DNA of 64,000 nucleotides from Phenylobacterium sp. J426. GTDB lineage: Bacteria; Pseudomonadota; Alphaproteobacteria; Caulobacterales; Caulobacteraceae. The stretch covers positions 2,542,001 to 2,606,000 of the forward strand of contig NZ_JAJOMY010000001.1 in assembly GCF_024699945.1 (NCBI RefSeq), in the 5' to 3' direction. The notes below the pieces were generated by a model that worked only from the letters and a program-made list of their open reading frames with translations, made no database searches and was not told the origin of the DNA. Below are positions 37,341 through 48,409 of this stretch, in pieces (the stretch's first letter is position 1; every line of letters starts with the position of its first letter). The position numbers were made by a program, and so were the translations under genes.

Positions 37341-39044
37341 CTACTTCCGCTGTGCGGCCGTCTCGGCCCGGATGGCGCCGAGCTCGGAGCCGGCGTTCCA
37401 TTCCGGCCAGTCGCGGGAGTTGGCGAGCGCCTTGCCGATCTCGAAGGCGAGGTTCACGTCCGCCGCAGCGCCGGAGTAGTCGTGCCAGGTTTCCCACCGG
37501 TCGCAGGTCTGGTGGTAGCAGCGGGCGGTGAACTCCTCGACCCACTGGTCACCTTTCGCGCGTCCGCCGTCGACCACGTCGGGGCCTCCGGCCAGCGCCA
37601 TCAGCAGCAGGGTGGGCACGCCGCGGCGTCCGAAGGAGAAGTGGTCGGCGCGATAGTTCAGAGCGCGCTCGGGCCGCGGGTCGGGGGTGATCGTCCGGCC
37701 GCGCTTGGCGGCGGCGGCGCGCAGTCGGTCCTCGAGCTGGTTCTGGCCCGAGCCGATCAGCACCACGTCGCGGGTCGGGCCGAGCGGATGGAAGGTGTCG
37801 TAGGCGATGCTGGCGACCATCTTGCCGGCGGCGTAGGGGCTGGTCTGGGCGAAGTACTCCGAACCCAGCAGGCCGCGCTCTTCGCCGGTCCAGAGCCCGA
37901 AGAGGATGGTGCGCTGCGGACGCGGCCCCGCCTTGAAGGCGCGTGCGGTCTCGATGACGCCGCCCACCCCGCTGGCGCTGTCCAGCGCGCCGGGGCGGAT
38001 CGTGGCCCCCTGGGCGTCCGGCGCGCCGATCCCGTAGGCGTCCCAATGGGTCGAGTACATGATCGTCTCGTCGGGATGCTTCGAGCCGCGGATGGCGCCC
38101 ACCACATTGCGGCTGGTGAGCTGCTCGACGGCGTTGCGGTAGTCGGCGGAGAAGCTCGCGCCCTTGAGCTCGACGGGCCGGAAGGCGGCCGTGCGGGCGC
38201 GGGCCTTCTCGGCCTCGAAGTCGAGGCCGGCGGCCTTGAAGAGCTCGACGGTTAGCGGCCGCTGGATCCAGCCCTGCATCAGCAGGCGGGCCGAGGCGGG
38301 ATCCTGCCGGACGACGTCGTAGCTCTCGCCGCCGCCGGCGACCACGGTGCTCCAGGGATAGGCGGCGCCGGCGGTCTCGTGGACGATGAGCGCGCCCAGC
38401 GCGCCCTGGCGGACCGCCTCCTCGTACTTGTAGGTCCAGCGCGCATAATAGGTGGCCGCCTTGCCGCCGAACCTGCCGGCCACGGGTTCGCCAGGCTGTG
38501 CCTCGAAGTCGGGATCGTTGATCAGGATCAGCGCGACCTTGCCCTTCAGGTCCACGCCCTTGAAGTCGTCCCACCCCCGCTCGGGCGCGGTGACGCCGTA
38601 GCCGACGAACACCAGCGGCGCGTCCTGGATCCGGACCTGCTCGACGGGCCGCTGGGTCTCGACGCGCAGATCGGTCTGGGTCTGCAGGGTCTTGGAGAGG
38701 CCCGGCGCCTTGAGGCTGTAGGCGCCGTTCGGTTGGGTCTGGAAGCGGTAGAGCTGGACGTCCTGGACGAAAGAGCCCTTGTCGCCGGCCGGCTCGAGGC
38801 CGAGCGCCTGGAACTGCTTCACCAGATAATCGATGGTCTTCGGTTCGCCGGGACCGCCGGGCGCGCGCCCGGCATAGGGATCGCTGGCCAGTTCGCGGGT
38901 GATGTCGGAGATCCGCTGGGCCGAGATGGGCCCGGCGCTGGTGTCCAGCTTCTGCGCCGGCTTCTGTCCTGGCGTCTGGACGGGAGCCTGGGCGAGGGCG
39001 GGGCTTGCGGCGAACACGGCCGCGGCGGCGATAAGCGCTTTCAT
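37341..39044 (-). CDS. M28-family zinc metallopeptidase (secreted)
   Basis: ATG 39044, preceded by AGGTGAG, gives about 567 residues with a signal peptide (ASPALAQ). A PA-domain-like insertion lies in the first half. Zinc ligands and catalytic residues of M28 are visible: His and Asp in STHWDAYG, Asp in GALDSASGVGG, the Glu-Glu pair in WTGEERGLLG, Asp in IAYDTFHP and a final His in RADHFSFGRRGVP. These are aminopeptidases or related exopeptidases that work on periplasmic or external peptides. The gene is monocistronic, as far as can be seen. Confidence 0.92.
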   Translation of the reverse strand: MKALIAAAAVFAASPALAQAPVQTPGQKPAQKLDTSAGPISAQRISDITRELASDPYAGRAPGGPGEPKTIDYLVKQFQALGLEPAGDKGSFVQDVQLYRFQTQPNGAYSLKAPGLSKTLQTQTDLRVETQRPVEQVRIQDAPLVFVGYGVTAPERGWDDFKGVDLKGKVALILINDPDFEAQPGEPVAGRFGGKAATYYARWTYKYEEAVRQGALGALIVHETAGAAYPWSTVVAGGGESYDVVRQDPASARLLMQGWIQRPLTVELFKAAGLDFEAEKARARTAAFRPVELKGASFSADYRNAVEQLTSRNVVGAIRGSKHPDETIMYSTHWDAYGIGAPDAQGATIRPGALDSASGVGGVIETARAFKAGPRPQRTILFGLWTGEERGLLGSEYFAQTSPYAAGKMVASIAYDTFHPLGPTRDVVLIGSGQNQLEDRLRAAAAKRGRTITPDPRPERALNYRADHFSFGRRGVPTLLLMALAGGPDVVDGGRAKGDQWVEEFTARCYHQTCDRWETWHDYSGAAADVNLAFEIGKALANSRDWPEWNAGSELGAIRAETAAQRK

Positions 39045-39259
39045 GGGGCTCACCTATAGGCCCGCGCAGCCCCCAGTTTCCACCCGATCCGCGGCTGGGA
39101 GGGAACCTGCGAAGAATTTTGCTGTTTTCGCCGCGCCCGGCCGGACCGATCGGCGGTCCGATGCGTTTACGGGAAGCGCGCGGCGAAGCTCGCGGCGCGC
39201 GATGATATTCGCCTGCCCCGGGTTGCGTGGGATTGGCGTGCGGCTTGCGGAGAGACCTC

Positions 39260-40012
39260 ATGAGCGAATTCGACACCACCGGCGGCGCGATGGGTTCGGG
39301 AGCGGAAGGCTCCGGAGCCAAGGCCCAGGCCAAGGCCGCGATCGGCCAGGCCAGCCAGGCGCTGAAGCAGGAAGCGCAGACCTTCGCTTCGGCCGCGCAG
39401 GAGAAGGCGCGCACCGAGGCGCAACGCCGGACCGAGACGGCCACCAGGACGCTCGGCGATTTCGCCAACGCCATCCGGCGGGCGGGCGACGAACTGGCCC
39501 AGGCCGACCAGAGCCCGGCGGCGCGGCTGATCGGCCAGGCGGCCGATGGGCTGGAGAACTTCTCGCGCAACCTGGCCGGCAAGCAGCCCGAGGAGCTCCT
39601 GGACGCGGTGCGCGACTTCGGCCGCCGCCATCCGGTGGCCTTCATCGGCGGCGCCGTGCTGGCCGGTTTGGCCCTGGGCCGTTTCGTGCGCGCCTCGGAA
39701 GAGATGTCCGGCCTGTCGGGCGAGGTGGGCGGCGCGCCCTATCCGATCGCGACCACGGCCTACTCGGGCGCAGTCGGTTCGGACGACCTGGAAGTCGGCG
39801 CGGCCGGCGGCCTGGCGAGCGCGCCCACGACCCTCGCGTCGGCCGACCTTTCGACGACCATGGATGACAGCCTGGGCGTCCAGGGCACGGACGCCGAGGT
39901 CATGGCCTCTGACGTGCTGGGCGACGGGACCGAAGACATGACGGCCACGGATCTCGACCAGTTGGGCGACGGGCTGGGCGCTGGGCCCACCGGCCGTCCG
40001 TCGGGGGTCTGA
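39260..40012 (+). CDS. Ala/Gln-rich helical membrane-associated protein (stress operon, gene 1)
   Basis: ATG 39260 gives 250 residues. The first 120 are a long charged amphipathic helix (KAQAKAAIGQASQALKQEA), then RHPVAFIGGAVLAGLALGRF forms one membrane segment of the kind seen at the C-terminus of ElaB/YqjD proteins. The remainder is acidic and disordered. It is the first of three closely packed genes (5 and 1 bases apart) whose order matches YqjD-YqjE type operons in other bacteria, often osmotic or stationary-phase induced. Confidence 0.8.
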   Translation: MSEFDTTGGAMGSGAEGSGAKAQAKAAIGQASQALKQEAQTFASAAQEKARTEAQRRTETATRTLGDFANAIRRAGDELAQADQSPAARLIGQAADGLENFSRNLAGKQPEELLDAVRDFGRRHPVAFIGGAVLAGLALGRFVRASEEMSGLSGEVGGAPYPIATTAYSGAVGSDDLEVGAAGGLASAPTTLASADLSTTMDDSLGVQGTDAEVMASDVLGDGTEDMTATDLDQLGDGLGAGPTGRPSGV

Positions 40013-40017
40013 ACCCG

Positions 40018-40410
40018 ATGGACGACGGCATGAGGACAGATGCTCGGACGCTGCCCGAGCTCGTCTCGCAGCTGACGACGGACCTGGCCACCCTGGTGCG
40101 CAAGGAGTCCGAACTCGTCCGCACCGAGATGACGGAGAAGCTGCACACCGCCGGCAAGGCGGCGGGCGAGATCGTCGCCGGCGGCGTCTTCGTGCTGGCG
40201 GCGCTCGGCGTTCTGCTGGCGGCGCTGGTGGCGGCGCTGTCGGAGTACATGCATCCGGCCTTCGCCGCGCTGATCGTCGGCGTGGCGGTGGCGGCGGTCG
40301 GCGTCGTGCTGATCCGCGCCGGGCTCAAGATGCTGAAGCCCGAAAACCTGAAACCCGACCGGACGGCGCGCCAGCTCCAGAAGGACGCCCAACTTGTGAA
40401 GGGAAAGTAG
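40018..40410 (+). CDS. Phage-holin-like YqjE-family membrane protein (stress operon, gene 2)
   Basis: The product is 130 residues. The N-terminal part is a charged helix (LPELVSQLTTDLATLVRKESEL) typical of the actinobacterial holin/YqjE family, followed by two membrane spans (GGVFVLAALGVLLAALVAAL and AALIVGVAVAAVGVVLI) and a short basic tail. In spite of the family name it is a chromosomal stress protein, not a lysis gene. It lies five bases after gene 1 and one base before gene 3. Confidence 0.85.
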   Translation: MDDGMRTDARTLPELVSQLTTDLATLVRKESELVRTEMTEKLHTAGKAAGEIVAGGVFVLAALGVLLAALVAALSEYMHPAFAALIVGVAVAAVGVVLIRAGLKMLKPENLKPDRTARQLQKDAQLVKGK

Positions 40411-40411
40411 G

Positions 40412-41278
40412 ATGACCAAGTCTTCGGCAGAGGTGGAGCTCGAGGTCGAGGCCACCCGGGGGCAGATCGACCGGACGGTCGAGGCGCTCAAGGACAAGAT
40501 GCAACCCAAGGAACTGTTCGACGAGGCGACGAGGATCATGGGCGGAACGAGCAACAAGGTCCTGACCACGGTGGTGGAGCAGGCCAAGGAAAACCCGATC
40601 CCGGTCGCGCTGATCGGCGCCGGGATCGCCTGGCTGGCGCTGAGCCAGAGCCGGAAGAACAAGGGCTACGACCCCTACACGGGGCAGGGCTACTACGAGA
40701 CCTATGAAGGTTATGACGAGAACGGCGGACTGAAGGACAAGATCAAGTCCAAGGCCCGCGAGGCGGTGCAGGCGGCCAAGTCCGGCATCCACACCGCCAA
40801 GGACAAGGTCTCGGGCGCAGTGGACACGGCCCGCACCTCGACCACCGACGGCGTCGGCACGGCGAAGACCCGGGCGACCGGCCTGATGGGCTCGGTGCAG
40901 ACCCGCGCGGGCGACCTCGGCCATCGCGCCCAGGTCCGCTACCAGGAGACCCTGGACACCGAGCCGCTGATCATCGGCGCGATCGGGCTGGCGGTGGGCG
41001 TGGCCATCGGCGCCTCGTTCCCGGCCACCCGGACCGAGAACCGATACATCGGCCCGCACCGGGACAAGCTGGTCGGCCGCGGCCGCGACCTGGCGAAAAC
41101 CTCGCTGGACGAAGCCCGCACCGTCGCCGAGCGCGCCTATGGTCAGGTCAAGAACGAGCTGCATCGGCAGACCGGCCCGGAAGGCGAGGGCTCGACCCTG
41201 AAGGACAAGGCCAAGGCGCTCGCCGACGCCGGCGTCTCGACGGTGCGCGACGAGGTCGACACCCGCCTGCAGCACTAG
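40412..41278 (+). CDS. DUF3618-containing protein (stress operon, gene 3)
   Basis: The product is 288 residues. The DUF3618 signature is at the N-terminus (VEATRGQIDRTVEALKDKM), followed by a first hydrophobic segment (IPVALIGAGIAWLAL), a long Lys/Ala-rich amphipathic stretch with LEA-like repeats (AREAVQAAKSGIHTAKDKV), and a second hydrophobic segment (IIGAIGLAVGVAIGASF). It is probably an inner-membrane-associated protein of the osmotic or envelope stress response. A strong terminator follows its stop. Confidence 0.85.
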   Translation: MTKSSAEVELEVEATRGQIDRTVEALKDKMQPKELFDEATRIMGGTSNKVLTTVVEQAKENPIPVALIGAGIAWLALSQSRKNKGYDPYTGQGYYETYEGYDENGGLKDKIKSKAREAVQAAKSGIHTAKDKVSGAVDTARTSTTDGVGTAKTRATGLMGSVQTRAGDLGHRAQVRYQETLDTEPLIIGAIGLAVGVAIGASFPATRTENRYIGPHRDKLVGRGRDLAKTSLDEARTVAERAYGQVKNELHRQTGPEGEGSTLKDKAKALADAGVSTVRDEVDTRLQH

Positions 41279-41301
41279 GAAACTCAGGCCAGAATGACGA
41301 A

Positions 41302-41329
41302 GGGCGGCTCCGCAGGGAGCCGCCCTTTT
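41302..41329 (+). terminator. Rho-independent terminator of the stress operon
   Basis: A 10-bp perfect stem (GGGCGGCTCC / GGAGCCGCCC) with GCAG loop is followed by TTTT, 23 bases after the operon's last stop. Confidence 0.9.
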
Positions 41330-41347
41330 CACATCCGGCAGGCGGGA

Positions 41348-41566
41348 TCAGTGCTGGTGCTGGTGCTCGGCCGGCGGCTTCGGCGCGTCGGGCTTCGGCG
41401 CCTCCTTCTTGTGGTGGTCGCAGCACGGCATGGGCTTGCCGTCCTTCATCTGTTCGCAGCAGGGCTTCTTGTCCTTGCAACAGGCCATTTCCTCTGCGGC
41501 GAGCGCGCCGCCGGCGCCGATCACGGCGAGGGCGAGGCCGATCGCGGCCGACTTCATCAGGTTCAT
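41348..41566 (-). CDS. Small periplasmic Cys-pair, His-rich copper-binding peptide
   Basis: ATG 41566 gives 72 residues with a signal peptide (AVIGAGGALA). The mature part has three CC pairs (MACCKDKKPCCEQ and PMPCCDHH), then a Lys/Pro linker and a His/Gln tail (EHQHQH). Such an array would bind soft metals, most likely Cu(I). It is downstream of csoR on the same strand with 107 bases between, and the copper ATPase is just beyond, so a role in periplasmic copper buffering is a reasonable inference. I know no named family for it. Confidence 0.72.
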   Translation of the reverse strand: MNLMKSAAIGLALAVIGAGGALAAEEMACCKDKKPCCEQMKDGKPMPCCDHHKKEAPKPDAPKPPAEHQHQH

Positions 41567-41673
41567 GGCGGATCTCCGTATTGACGACTGGCGGCGACCA
41601 TAGGTCCGGCCGCGCGGCTCACGATTGACCTCGATCATACCGCCTCCAGCAGGCGGGATGAAAGCCGCGCCGG

Positions 41674-41949
41674 CTATCGGGCGGTGCGCTCGAGGAGCTG
41701 GATCAGTTCGGACGCCTTCTTCCGCTGCTCGTCCTTGTCGCCGCTGACGATGGCGCCTTCGATGCAATGGCCGAGATGGTCGCGCAGCATTTCGGTCTCG
41801 ACCTTGGCCAGGGCGGCGCGGACCGCCTGGATCTGGGTGAGCACGTCGATGCAGTAGCGGTCTTCCTCGATCATCCGGGCGATGCCGCGGACCTGGCCCT
41901 CCACGCGGTTCAGACGGTTCAGCAGGCGGGGTTTGTCGTTACGATCCAT
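41674..41949 (-). CDS. csoR: CsoR-family copper-sensing repressor
   Basis: The product is 91 residues, all-helical, of the CsoR/RcnR family. The Cu(I) ligands Cys33 (YCIDVLTQI), His58 and Cys62 (LRDHLGHCIEG) have the same spacing as Cys36, His61 and Cys65 of the well-studied mycobacterial CsoR, which separates it from formaldehyde (FrmR) and nickel (RcnR) relatives. It is divergent from the copper ATPase gene, and CsoR-like C-run/G-run operators lie in the shared promoter. Apo-protein should repress and Cu(I) release it. Confidence 0.9.
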   Translation of the reverse strand: MDRNDKPRLLNRLNRVEGQVRGIARMIEEDRYCIDVLTQIQAVRAALAKVETEMLRDHLGHCIEGAIVSGDKDEQRKKASELIQLLERTAR

Positions 41950-41960
41950 GATCTGCAGAA

Positions 41961-41979
41961 TATACCCCCCATGGGTAAT
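41961..41979. promoter_or_regulatory. CsoR-like operator, site 1
   Basis: TATACCCCCCATGGGTAAT contains TACCC and GGGTA half-sites as an inverted repeat, 12 bases upstream of csoR. It fits the G/C-tract operators of CsoR proteins and would serve autoregulation. Confidence 0.65.
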
Positions 41980-42019
41980 TGCAACCTGCGGCCCACGGGT
42001 ATATCTCCAGTCAGCATGG

Positions 42020-42036
42020 ATGCCCCTATGGGGTAT
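42020..42036. promoter_or_regulatory. CsoR-like operator, site 2
   Basis: ATGCCCCTATGGGGTAT is a near-perfect palindrome (CCCC-TAT-GGGG, flanked by AT), 20 bases before the copper ATPase start. A further GGGTATA half-site lies at about 41997. Confidence 0.65.
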
Positions 42037-42056
42037 ATCGACCGACGGAGGCTCCG

Positions 42057-44438
<2,382 letters not shown>

Positions 44439-44493
44439 GGAACCGGCCGGGGCTTCCGCGGCTTCACCGGACGGTCCAACCCAGGAGATACCG

Positions 44494-44793
44494 ATGACCC
44501 GGAGTTCGAAGGCGGCCGTCGCGGCCGTAGCCCTGCTCGCGAGCGCGTCCCTGTTGACCGCCTGCGGAAACCGCGAACGCGAGGCCGAAGTCAACACCGG
44601 CACGGCCCAGGCGGAGGTCTCGACGACCCTGCCGGAGAGCCAGGTGAGCGACGCTCAGCTGAAGGCGGCGGCCGAGGGCGCCGCGGCCGTCGCCGAGACG
44701 CCGCAGGGCTCGAACACCGCCGTGGTGGTGACGCCGCCTTCGGATTCCAGCGGCGTCACGACCGCGCCCGCGGGCGCGGCGCCGCCGAGGTAG
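44494..44793 (+). CDS. Small lipoprotein, 99 aa
   Basis: The product has a lipobox (ASLLTAC, Cys near residue 24) and a short, polar, largely disordered mature part rich in Ala, Thr, Glu and Val. No family recognised. It begins 55 bases after the copper ATPase stop on the same strand, so it may be transcribed with it, and has a usable ribosome site (AGGAGATACCG) before ATG 44494. Its stop is six bases from that of a converging transporter gene. Confidence 0.75.
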   Translation: MTRSSKAAVAAVALLASASLLTACGNREREAEVNTGTAQAEVSTTLPESQVSDAQLKAAAEGAAAVAETPQGSNTAVVVTPPSDSSGVTTAPAGAAPPR

Positions 44794-44798
44794 GGCGT

Positions 44799-46049
44799 CT
44801 AGGCACCGGCGGCCTTCCACTTGCGGAGGGCCGCCGCCGCACGCCAGCCGAGCCACGCGCCCGGCAGCATGAAGAGGCCCGCCGCGAACACCGGCGCCCA
44901 GGGCCCGATCTTCGAGAACAGCACGCCGCCCAACAGAGGGCCCAGCACGCGCGACAGCGAGCCCGAAGCGGTCGCCGCGCCCAGCACGGCGCCCTGCCTG
45001 TCCGAGGTCGTGGACTGAGAGGCGATGGCCATGGCCGCGGGCTGCCAGGCGGCATGGCCGACCACCGAGGCGACCAGCAGGACGGCGGCGAGCCAGCCCC
45101 ACGGCGAGGCGGCCATCGCGCAGGTCGTGACGGCGGCCGCCACCAGGCCGACGGCGATGGTGGGGCCCTGGCCCAGGCGACGGACCATGACGCCGGCGAC
45201 CATGCCCTGGGTCAGAGCGGCGGCGATGCCCGTCATGGCCATGACGAAGCCCACTTCCCGCGGGCCCCAGTGGAAGCGGGCGTCCATCCAGAGCCCGAGC
45301 ACCGACCACAGGGCCGAGCTGGCGAAGAAGCCGAAGAAGATCGTTCCGAAGACCAGGGTCAGCACTGGATGGCCCGCGACCTCCTTCAGGCCCTCGAGGG
45401 GATTGCGGCGCGGCCCGGCCGCGGCGCCGGGGGTGCGGAACTCGCGGACGAAGGCCAGGATGCCGACCACCGCCAGGCCGCAGGCGCCCGCGGCGAGCAG
45501 CAGGGGCGGGCGGAAGCCGGCGGCGCCCAGCTCGGGACGGGCCAGCAGCCCACCGATCGCCGGTCCGACCACGAAGCCCACCCCGAAGGCCGAGCCCACT
45601 AGGCCCAGCCGTCCGGCAAGCCGCTCGGGCGGCGAAACGTCGACGATGTAGCCCTGGATGGCCGACATGTTGCCCGAGAAGAACCCGGCGAAGGCGCGGG
45701 CGGCGACGGCCACCCAGATGCCGGGCGCGAAAGCCAGGCCGATGTAGCCCAGCGCCGACCCGACGATGGTGATGAGCAGCACGGGGCGGCGGCCGATGCG
45801 GTCCGACAGTCGGCCCCAGGTCAGCTCGCCCAGGAACTGGCCTGCGGAGAAGACGGAGAACAGGAGCGCCACCTGCCAGGCCTCGGCCTCGAAGACCTCG
45901 GCGAAGAACGGCAGCAGGGGGATCACGACGCCAAAGCCGATCAGGCTGAGGAACACCAGCAGCAGCATGACCGGCAGCGCCGCCTTCGGGGCGGGCTTCG
46001 GCGCCGCGGCGGTCGGCTCGGCGGTCGGCTCTGGCTCCGGCGGGGACAT
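44799..46049 (-). CDS. MFS transporter, TetA-like drug exporter family
   Basis: The product is 416 residues with twelve predicted spans after an Ala/Pro/Glu-rich N-terminus. MFS signatures: the first-span region SLIGFGVVIPLLPFF, the loop motif GRLSDRIGRRPVLL, and GSAFGVGFVVGPAIGG in the motif-C position typical of exporters with the TetA/Bcr organisation. It is an inner-membrane proton-driven exporter; the substrate cannot be told, and resistance should not be assumed. It converges on the small lipoprotein gene. Confidence 0.9.
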   Translation of the reverse strand: MSPPEPEPTAEPTAAAPKPAPKAALPVMLLLVFLSLIGFGVVIPLLPFFAEVFEAEAWQVALLFSVFSAGQFLGELTWGRLSDRIGRRPVLLITIVGSALGYIGLAFAPGIWVAVAARAFAGFFSGNMSAIQGYIVDVSPPERLAGRLGLVGSAFGVGFVVGPAIGGLLARPELGAAGFRPPLLLAAGACGLAVVGILAFVREFRTPGAAAGPRRNPLEGLKEVAGHPVLTLVFGTIFFGFFASSALWSVLGLWMDARFHWGPREVGFVMAMTGIAAALTQGMVAGVMVRRLGQGPTIAVGLVAAAVTTCAMAASPWGWLAAVLLVASVVGHAAWQPAAMAIASQSTTSDRQGAVLGAATASGSLSRVLGPLLGGVLFSKIGPWAPVFAAGLFMLPGAWLGWRAAAALRKWKAAGA

Positions 46050-46097
46050 CGCTCGGGCTTAGCGTCCGCCGCGCGTGGCCTCCACCCCAAAACGAAC

Positions 46098-46123
46098 GGG
46101 GCCCCGGCTGTCGCCGGGACCCC
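46098..46123 (-). terminator. Terminator of the DUF378 gene
   Basis: An 11-bp stem with one mismatch (GGGGCCCCGGC / GCCGGGACCCC) encloses TGTC. Read leftward it is followed by a T-rich stretch. It lies between the DUF378 gene and the MFS gene, both leftward. Confidence 0.75.
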
Positions 46124-46147
46124 GCGCATCATCGTCAGCGTCGTCCG

Positions 46148-46402
46148 TTAGCGGGTGGTCATGCGGCCGTGATGATCGGCCTCGGCGTTGACCTCGCCGA
46201 CGCGCATGGCCTTGAAGAAGGGCATGAGCTGCCACAGCGCCGACAGGCCCACCAGACCGTAGACGACCCGCGCCAGGCCGCTGTCCTGGCCGCCGAACAG
46301 GCTGGCGACGAGGTCCATTTCAGGCCCGCCCAGGGCGACCAGACCCCAGTTCAGGCCGCCGATGATCACCAGGGCCAGGGTGATGACATTGAGCCACTTC
46401 AT
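46148..46402 (-). CDS. DUF378 small membrane protein
   Basis: ATG 46402 after GAGGAGACGACGA gives 84 residues: MKWLNVITLALVIIGGLNWG is the hallmark start of DUF378, followed by a second span (VYGLVGLSALWQLMPFF) and a short polar tail. The frame extends upstream, but the ribosome site and family start agree on 46402. Function in this widespread family is unknown. Confidence 0.88.
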   Translation of the reverse strand: MKWLNVITLALVIIGGLNWGLVALGGPEMDLVASLFGGQDSGLARVVYGLVGLSALWQLMPFFKAMRVGEVNAEADHHGRMTTR

Positions 46403-46479
46403 TCGTCGTCTCCTCGAGGTTTCCGTGCCTGAAGCAACCATCGGGGGACTGGAAGTATCCCCCGCGTCTCAAATGAGGG

Positions 46480-47655
46480 TCAGGGTTTCAGGACCACCTT
46501 CACGCAGCCGTCCTGCTTGTCGCGGAAGATCTTGTACAGCTCCGGCGCCTGGCCGAGCGGGGCGGTGTGGGTGATGAGGAAGGTCGGGTCGATGTCGCCC
46601 TCGTCGATGCGGCGGAGCAGCTCGTCGGTCCAACGCTTCACATGGGTCTGGCCCGTGCGGATGGTCAGGCCCTTGTTCATGAGCGCGCCCATGGGGATCA
46701 TGTTGGACAGGCCCCCGTAGACGCCGGGAATCGAGACCGTGCCCGCCGCCTTGCAGGCCATGATCGCCTCACGCAGCGCGATCGGCCGCTCGGTTTCCAG
46801 CTTGAGCGCGGTCTGGACACGGTCGATCAGCTCGAGCACGGCAGTCGGCCCATGGGCTTCGATACCGACGGCGTCGATGCACTTCTCCGGGCCGTGACCG
46901 TCGGTCATGTCCTTCAAGGCCTGCAGGACGTTCGTGCCGCGCCGGTCGAGAACCTGGGCGCCGAGGCTGGCGGCCATCTCCAGTCGTTCGGGGACGTCAT
47001 CGATGGCGATGACCCGCTGAGCGCCCATCTTGATCGCGGACAGGACGGTGAAGAGACCGACGGGGCCGCAGCCCCAGACGGCGACCGTGTCGGTCGGCTG
47101 GATGTCGGCGAAGGCCGCGGCCTGCCAGCCGGTCGGCAGGATGTCGGAGAGGAAGATGTACTTCTCGTCGATCCCCGTCTTCGGGATCTTGACCACAGTG
47201 GAGGCCGCGAAAGGCACGCGCAGATATTCGGCCTGACCGCCAGCGTACCCGCCCGTGATGTGCGAGTAGCCGAACAGGCCCGCCGTGGTGTCGCCGAAGA
47301 AGGCCTTGGCGAGGTCGGCGTTTCGGTTCGTGACCTGGCAGACCGAGTAGTTGCCGGCGCGGCACTGTTCGCACTGGCCGCAGATCATCTGGAACGGGAC
47401 GACCACCCGGTCGCCGACATTCAGGCCGGCGGCGCGGGCCTCGGCGCCCACCTCGACGACTTCGCCCATGGGTTCGTGACCCATGACGTCGCCCTTGCAC
47501 ATGGTCGGCACGAAGCCGTTCATCAGGTGCAGATCCGAGCCGCAGATGCAGGTCGAGGTGACGCGGATGATCGCGTCCTTGGGATCCTCGATGATCGGAT
47601 CGGGCACCTCCTCGCAACGGAGGTCCTTCTTGCCTTGCCAGCAGATGGCTTTCAT
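46480..47655 (-). CDS. Zinc-dependent alcohol dehydrogenase (FdhA-like MDR family)
   Basis: The product is 391 residues of the medium-chain dehydrogenase family. Catalytic zinc ligands are visible in STCICGSDLHL and GHEPMGEV; the structural zinc is bound by the cysteines of CGQCEQCRAGNYSVC. The Rossmann motif is VWGCGPVGLF with an acidic residue after the second strand (IAIDD), pointing to NAD. The long insertions resemble glutathione-independent formaldehyde dehydrogenases, but the substrate cannot be fixed from sequence alone. Cytoplasmic. The small membrane protein gene upstream is 15 bases away on the same strand. Confidence 0.9.
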   Translation of the reverse strand: MKAICWQGKKDLRCEEVPDPIIEDPKDAIIRVTSTCICGSDLHLMNGFVPTMCKGDVMGHEPMGEVVEVGAEARAAGLNVGDRVVVPFQMICGQCEQCRAGNYSVCQVTNRNADLAKAFFGDTTAGLFGYSHITGGYAGGQAEYLRVPFAASTVVKIPKTGIDEKYIFLSDILPTGWQAAAFADIQPTDTVAVWGCGPVGLFTVLSAIKMGAQRVIAIDDVPERLEMAASLGAQVLDRRGTNVLQALKDMTDGHGPEKCIDAVGIEAHGPTAVLELIDRVQTALKLETERPIALREAIMACKAAGTVSIPGVYGGLSNMIPMGALMNKGLTIRTGQTHVKRWTDELLRRIDEGDIDPTFLITHTAPLGQAPELYKIFRDKQDGCVKVVLKP

Positions 47656-47670
47656 CGCGGGCTCCTCTCT

Positions 47671-48232
47671 TTACGGGCAGGTGCGCTTGACGGTGCTCAG
47701 TCGCCAGGCGGCGAGCACGTCGAGTGCGGTGACGGCGACGACGACGCCCAGGGCCAGGCGGACGTTGCCCCGCTTGGGGTTCTCGGGCTTGTCGAGCGAA
47801 CGCAGGACGGCGATGTCGAACACGTCGCCCGCTACGCGCGCCCAGAGCGTCATCTTGCAGGTGGGATCGCTGACCAGGCGCAGGCCGGTCGCCATCTCGC
47901 GGGCGCCGAACAGGAGCTGCACGGTCTGGGGATTGGCGTCCATCCCGAGGAAGCGGTTCACGCTGTTGGGCGAGGTCAGGCCCCCACACGCCAAGGCCGA
48001 TGGCGTTCTGCCCGAGCGTGCCAGACAGGGTCGGGGTCAGCGCGGGCTTGGCGCGCACGCGGTCGGTGGCCAGCGTCACGCGCTTGCCGCCGGGCAGGCC
48101 GATCGCGGCGGAGGGCGACCTGGCGAAGTTCTGGAACGCCTCGCCGCTGAGCCAGCTTCGGGGTTCGGGGGCGGCGCCTGACGCGCCATCGGCGCGCGGC
48201 CGCGCCTCGGATGAGGTGTGTGAGAGCGACAC
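47671..48232 (-). CDS. Membrane protein of unknown function (apparent +1 frameshift)
   Basis: Translation from GTG 48232 gives an N-terminus ending in GQNAIGLGVWG; the frame then fails at five C (47981-47985). Removing one base continues into LTSPNSVNRFLGM, FGAREMATGLRLV and a C-terminal span (VRLALGVVVAVTALDVLAAW). The repaired protein has about 186 residues and two or three membrane segments. The pattern of a short GVWG-x-NSVNRFLG segment before a membrane helix is shared by uncharacterised proteins often encoded with alcohol dehydrogenases or cyclase/dehydrase-like genes. It is probably co-transcribed with the dehydrogenase 15 bases downstream. Confidence 0.7.
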
Positions 48233-48355
48233 GTCCGGGCTCCTCTCGCAATCTGTGGTGGATGCGACAGATGAGACCGTCGAGCGGGGCGTCCTGTTCC
48301 CAGACTTGCTTAAAGATCGGCGGGGTCCGTCGCGGCGGGCCTTCGCCGACGCGAA

Positions 48356-48383
48356 AACGCCCGCCGGAAGACCGGCGGGCGTT
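48356..48383 (-). terminator. Rho-independent terminator of the DUF4142 gene
   Basis: A 12-bp perfect stem (AACGCCCGCCGG / CCGGCGGGCGTT) closes on AAGA; leftward, the stem is followed by further T. It is 26 bases past the DUF4142 stop. Confidence 0.9.
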
Positions 48384-48409
48384 GGCGTCCCGGATGCGGG
48401 AGAAGGGTC

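Noticed and set aside
40018..40410. Phage holin
   Set aside because: The family name is misleading; the gene sits in a three-gene YqjD/YqjE-like stress operon with no endolysin.
41961..42036. Extra copies of the TMCCCC-N3-TGRGGGA motif in the csoR/copA promoter
   Set aside because: Half-site sequence and spacing fit CsoR operators better and the alignment to the 16-mer is poor.
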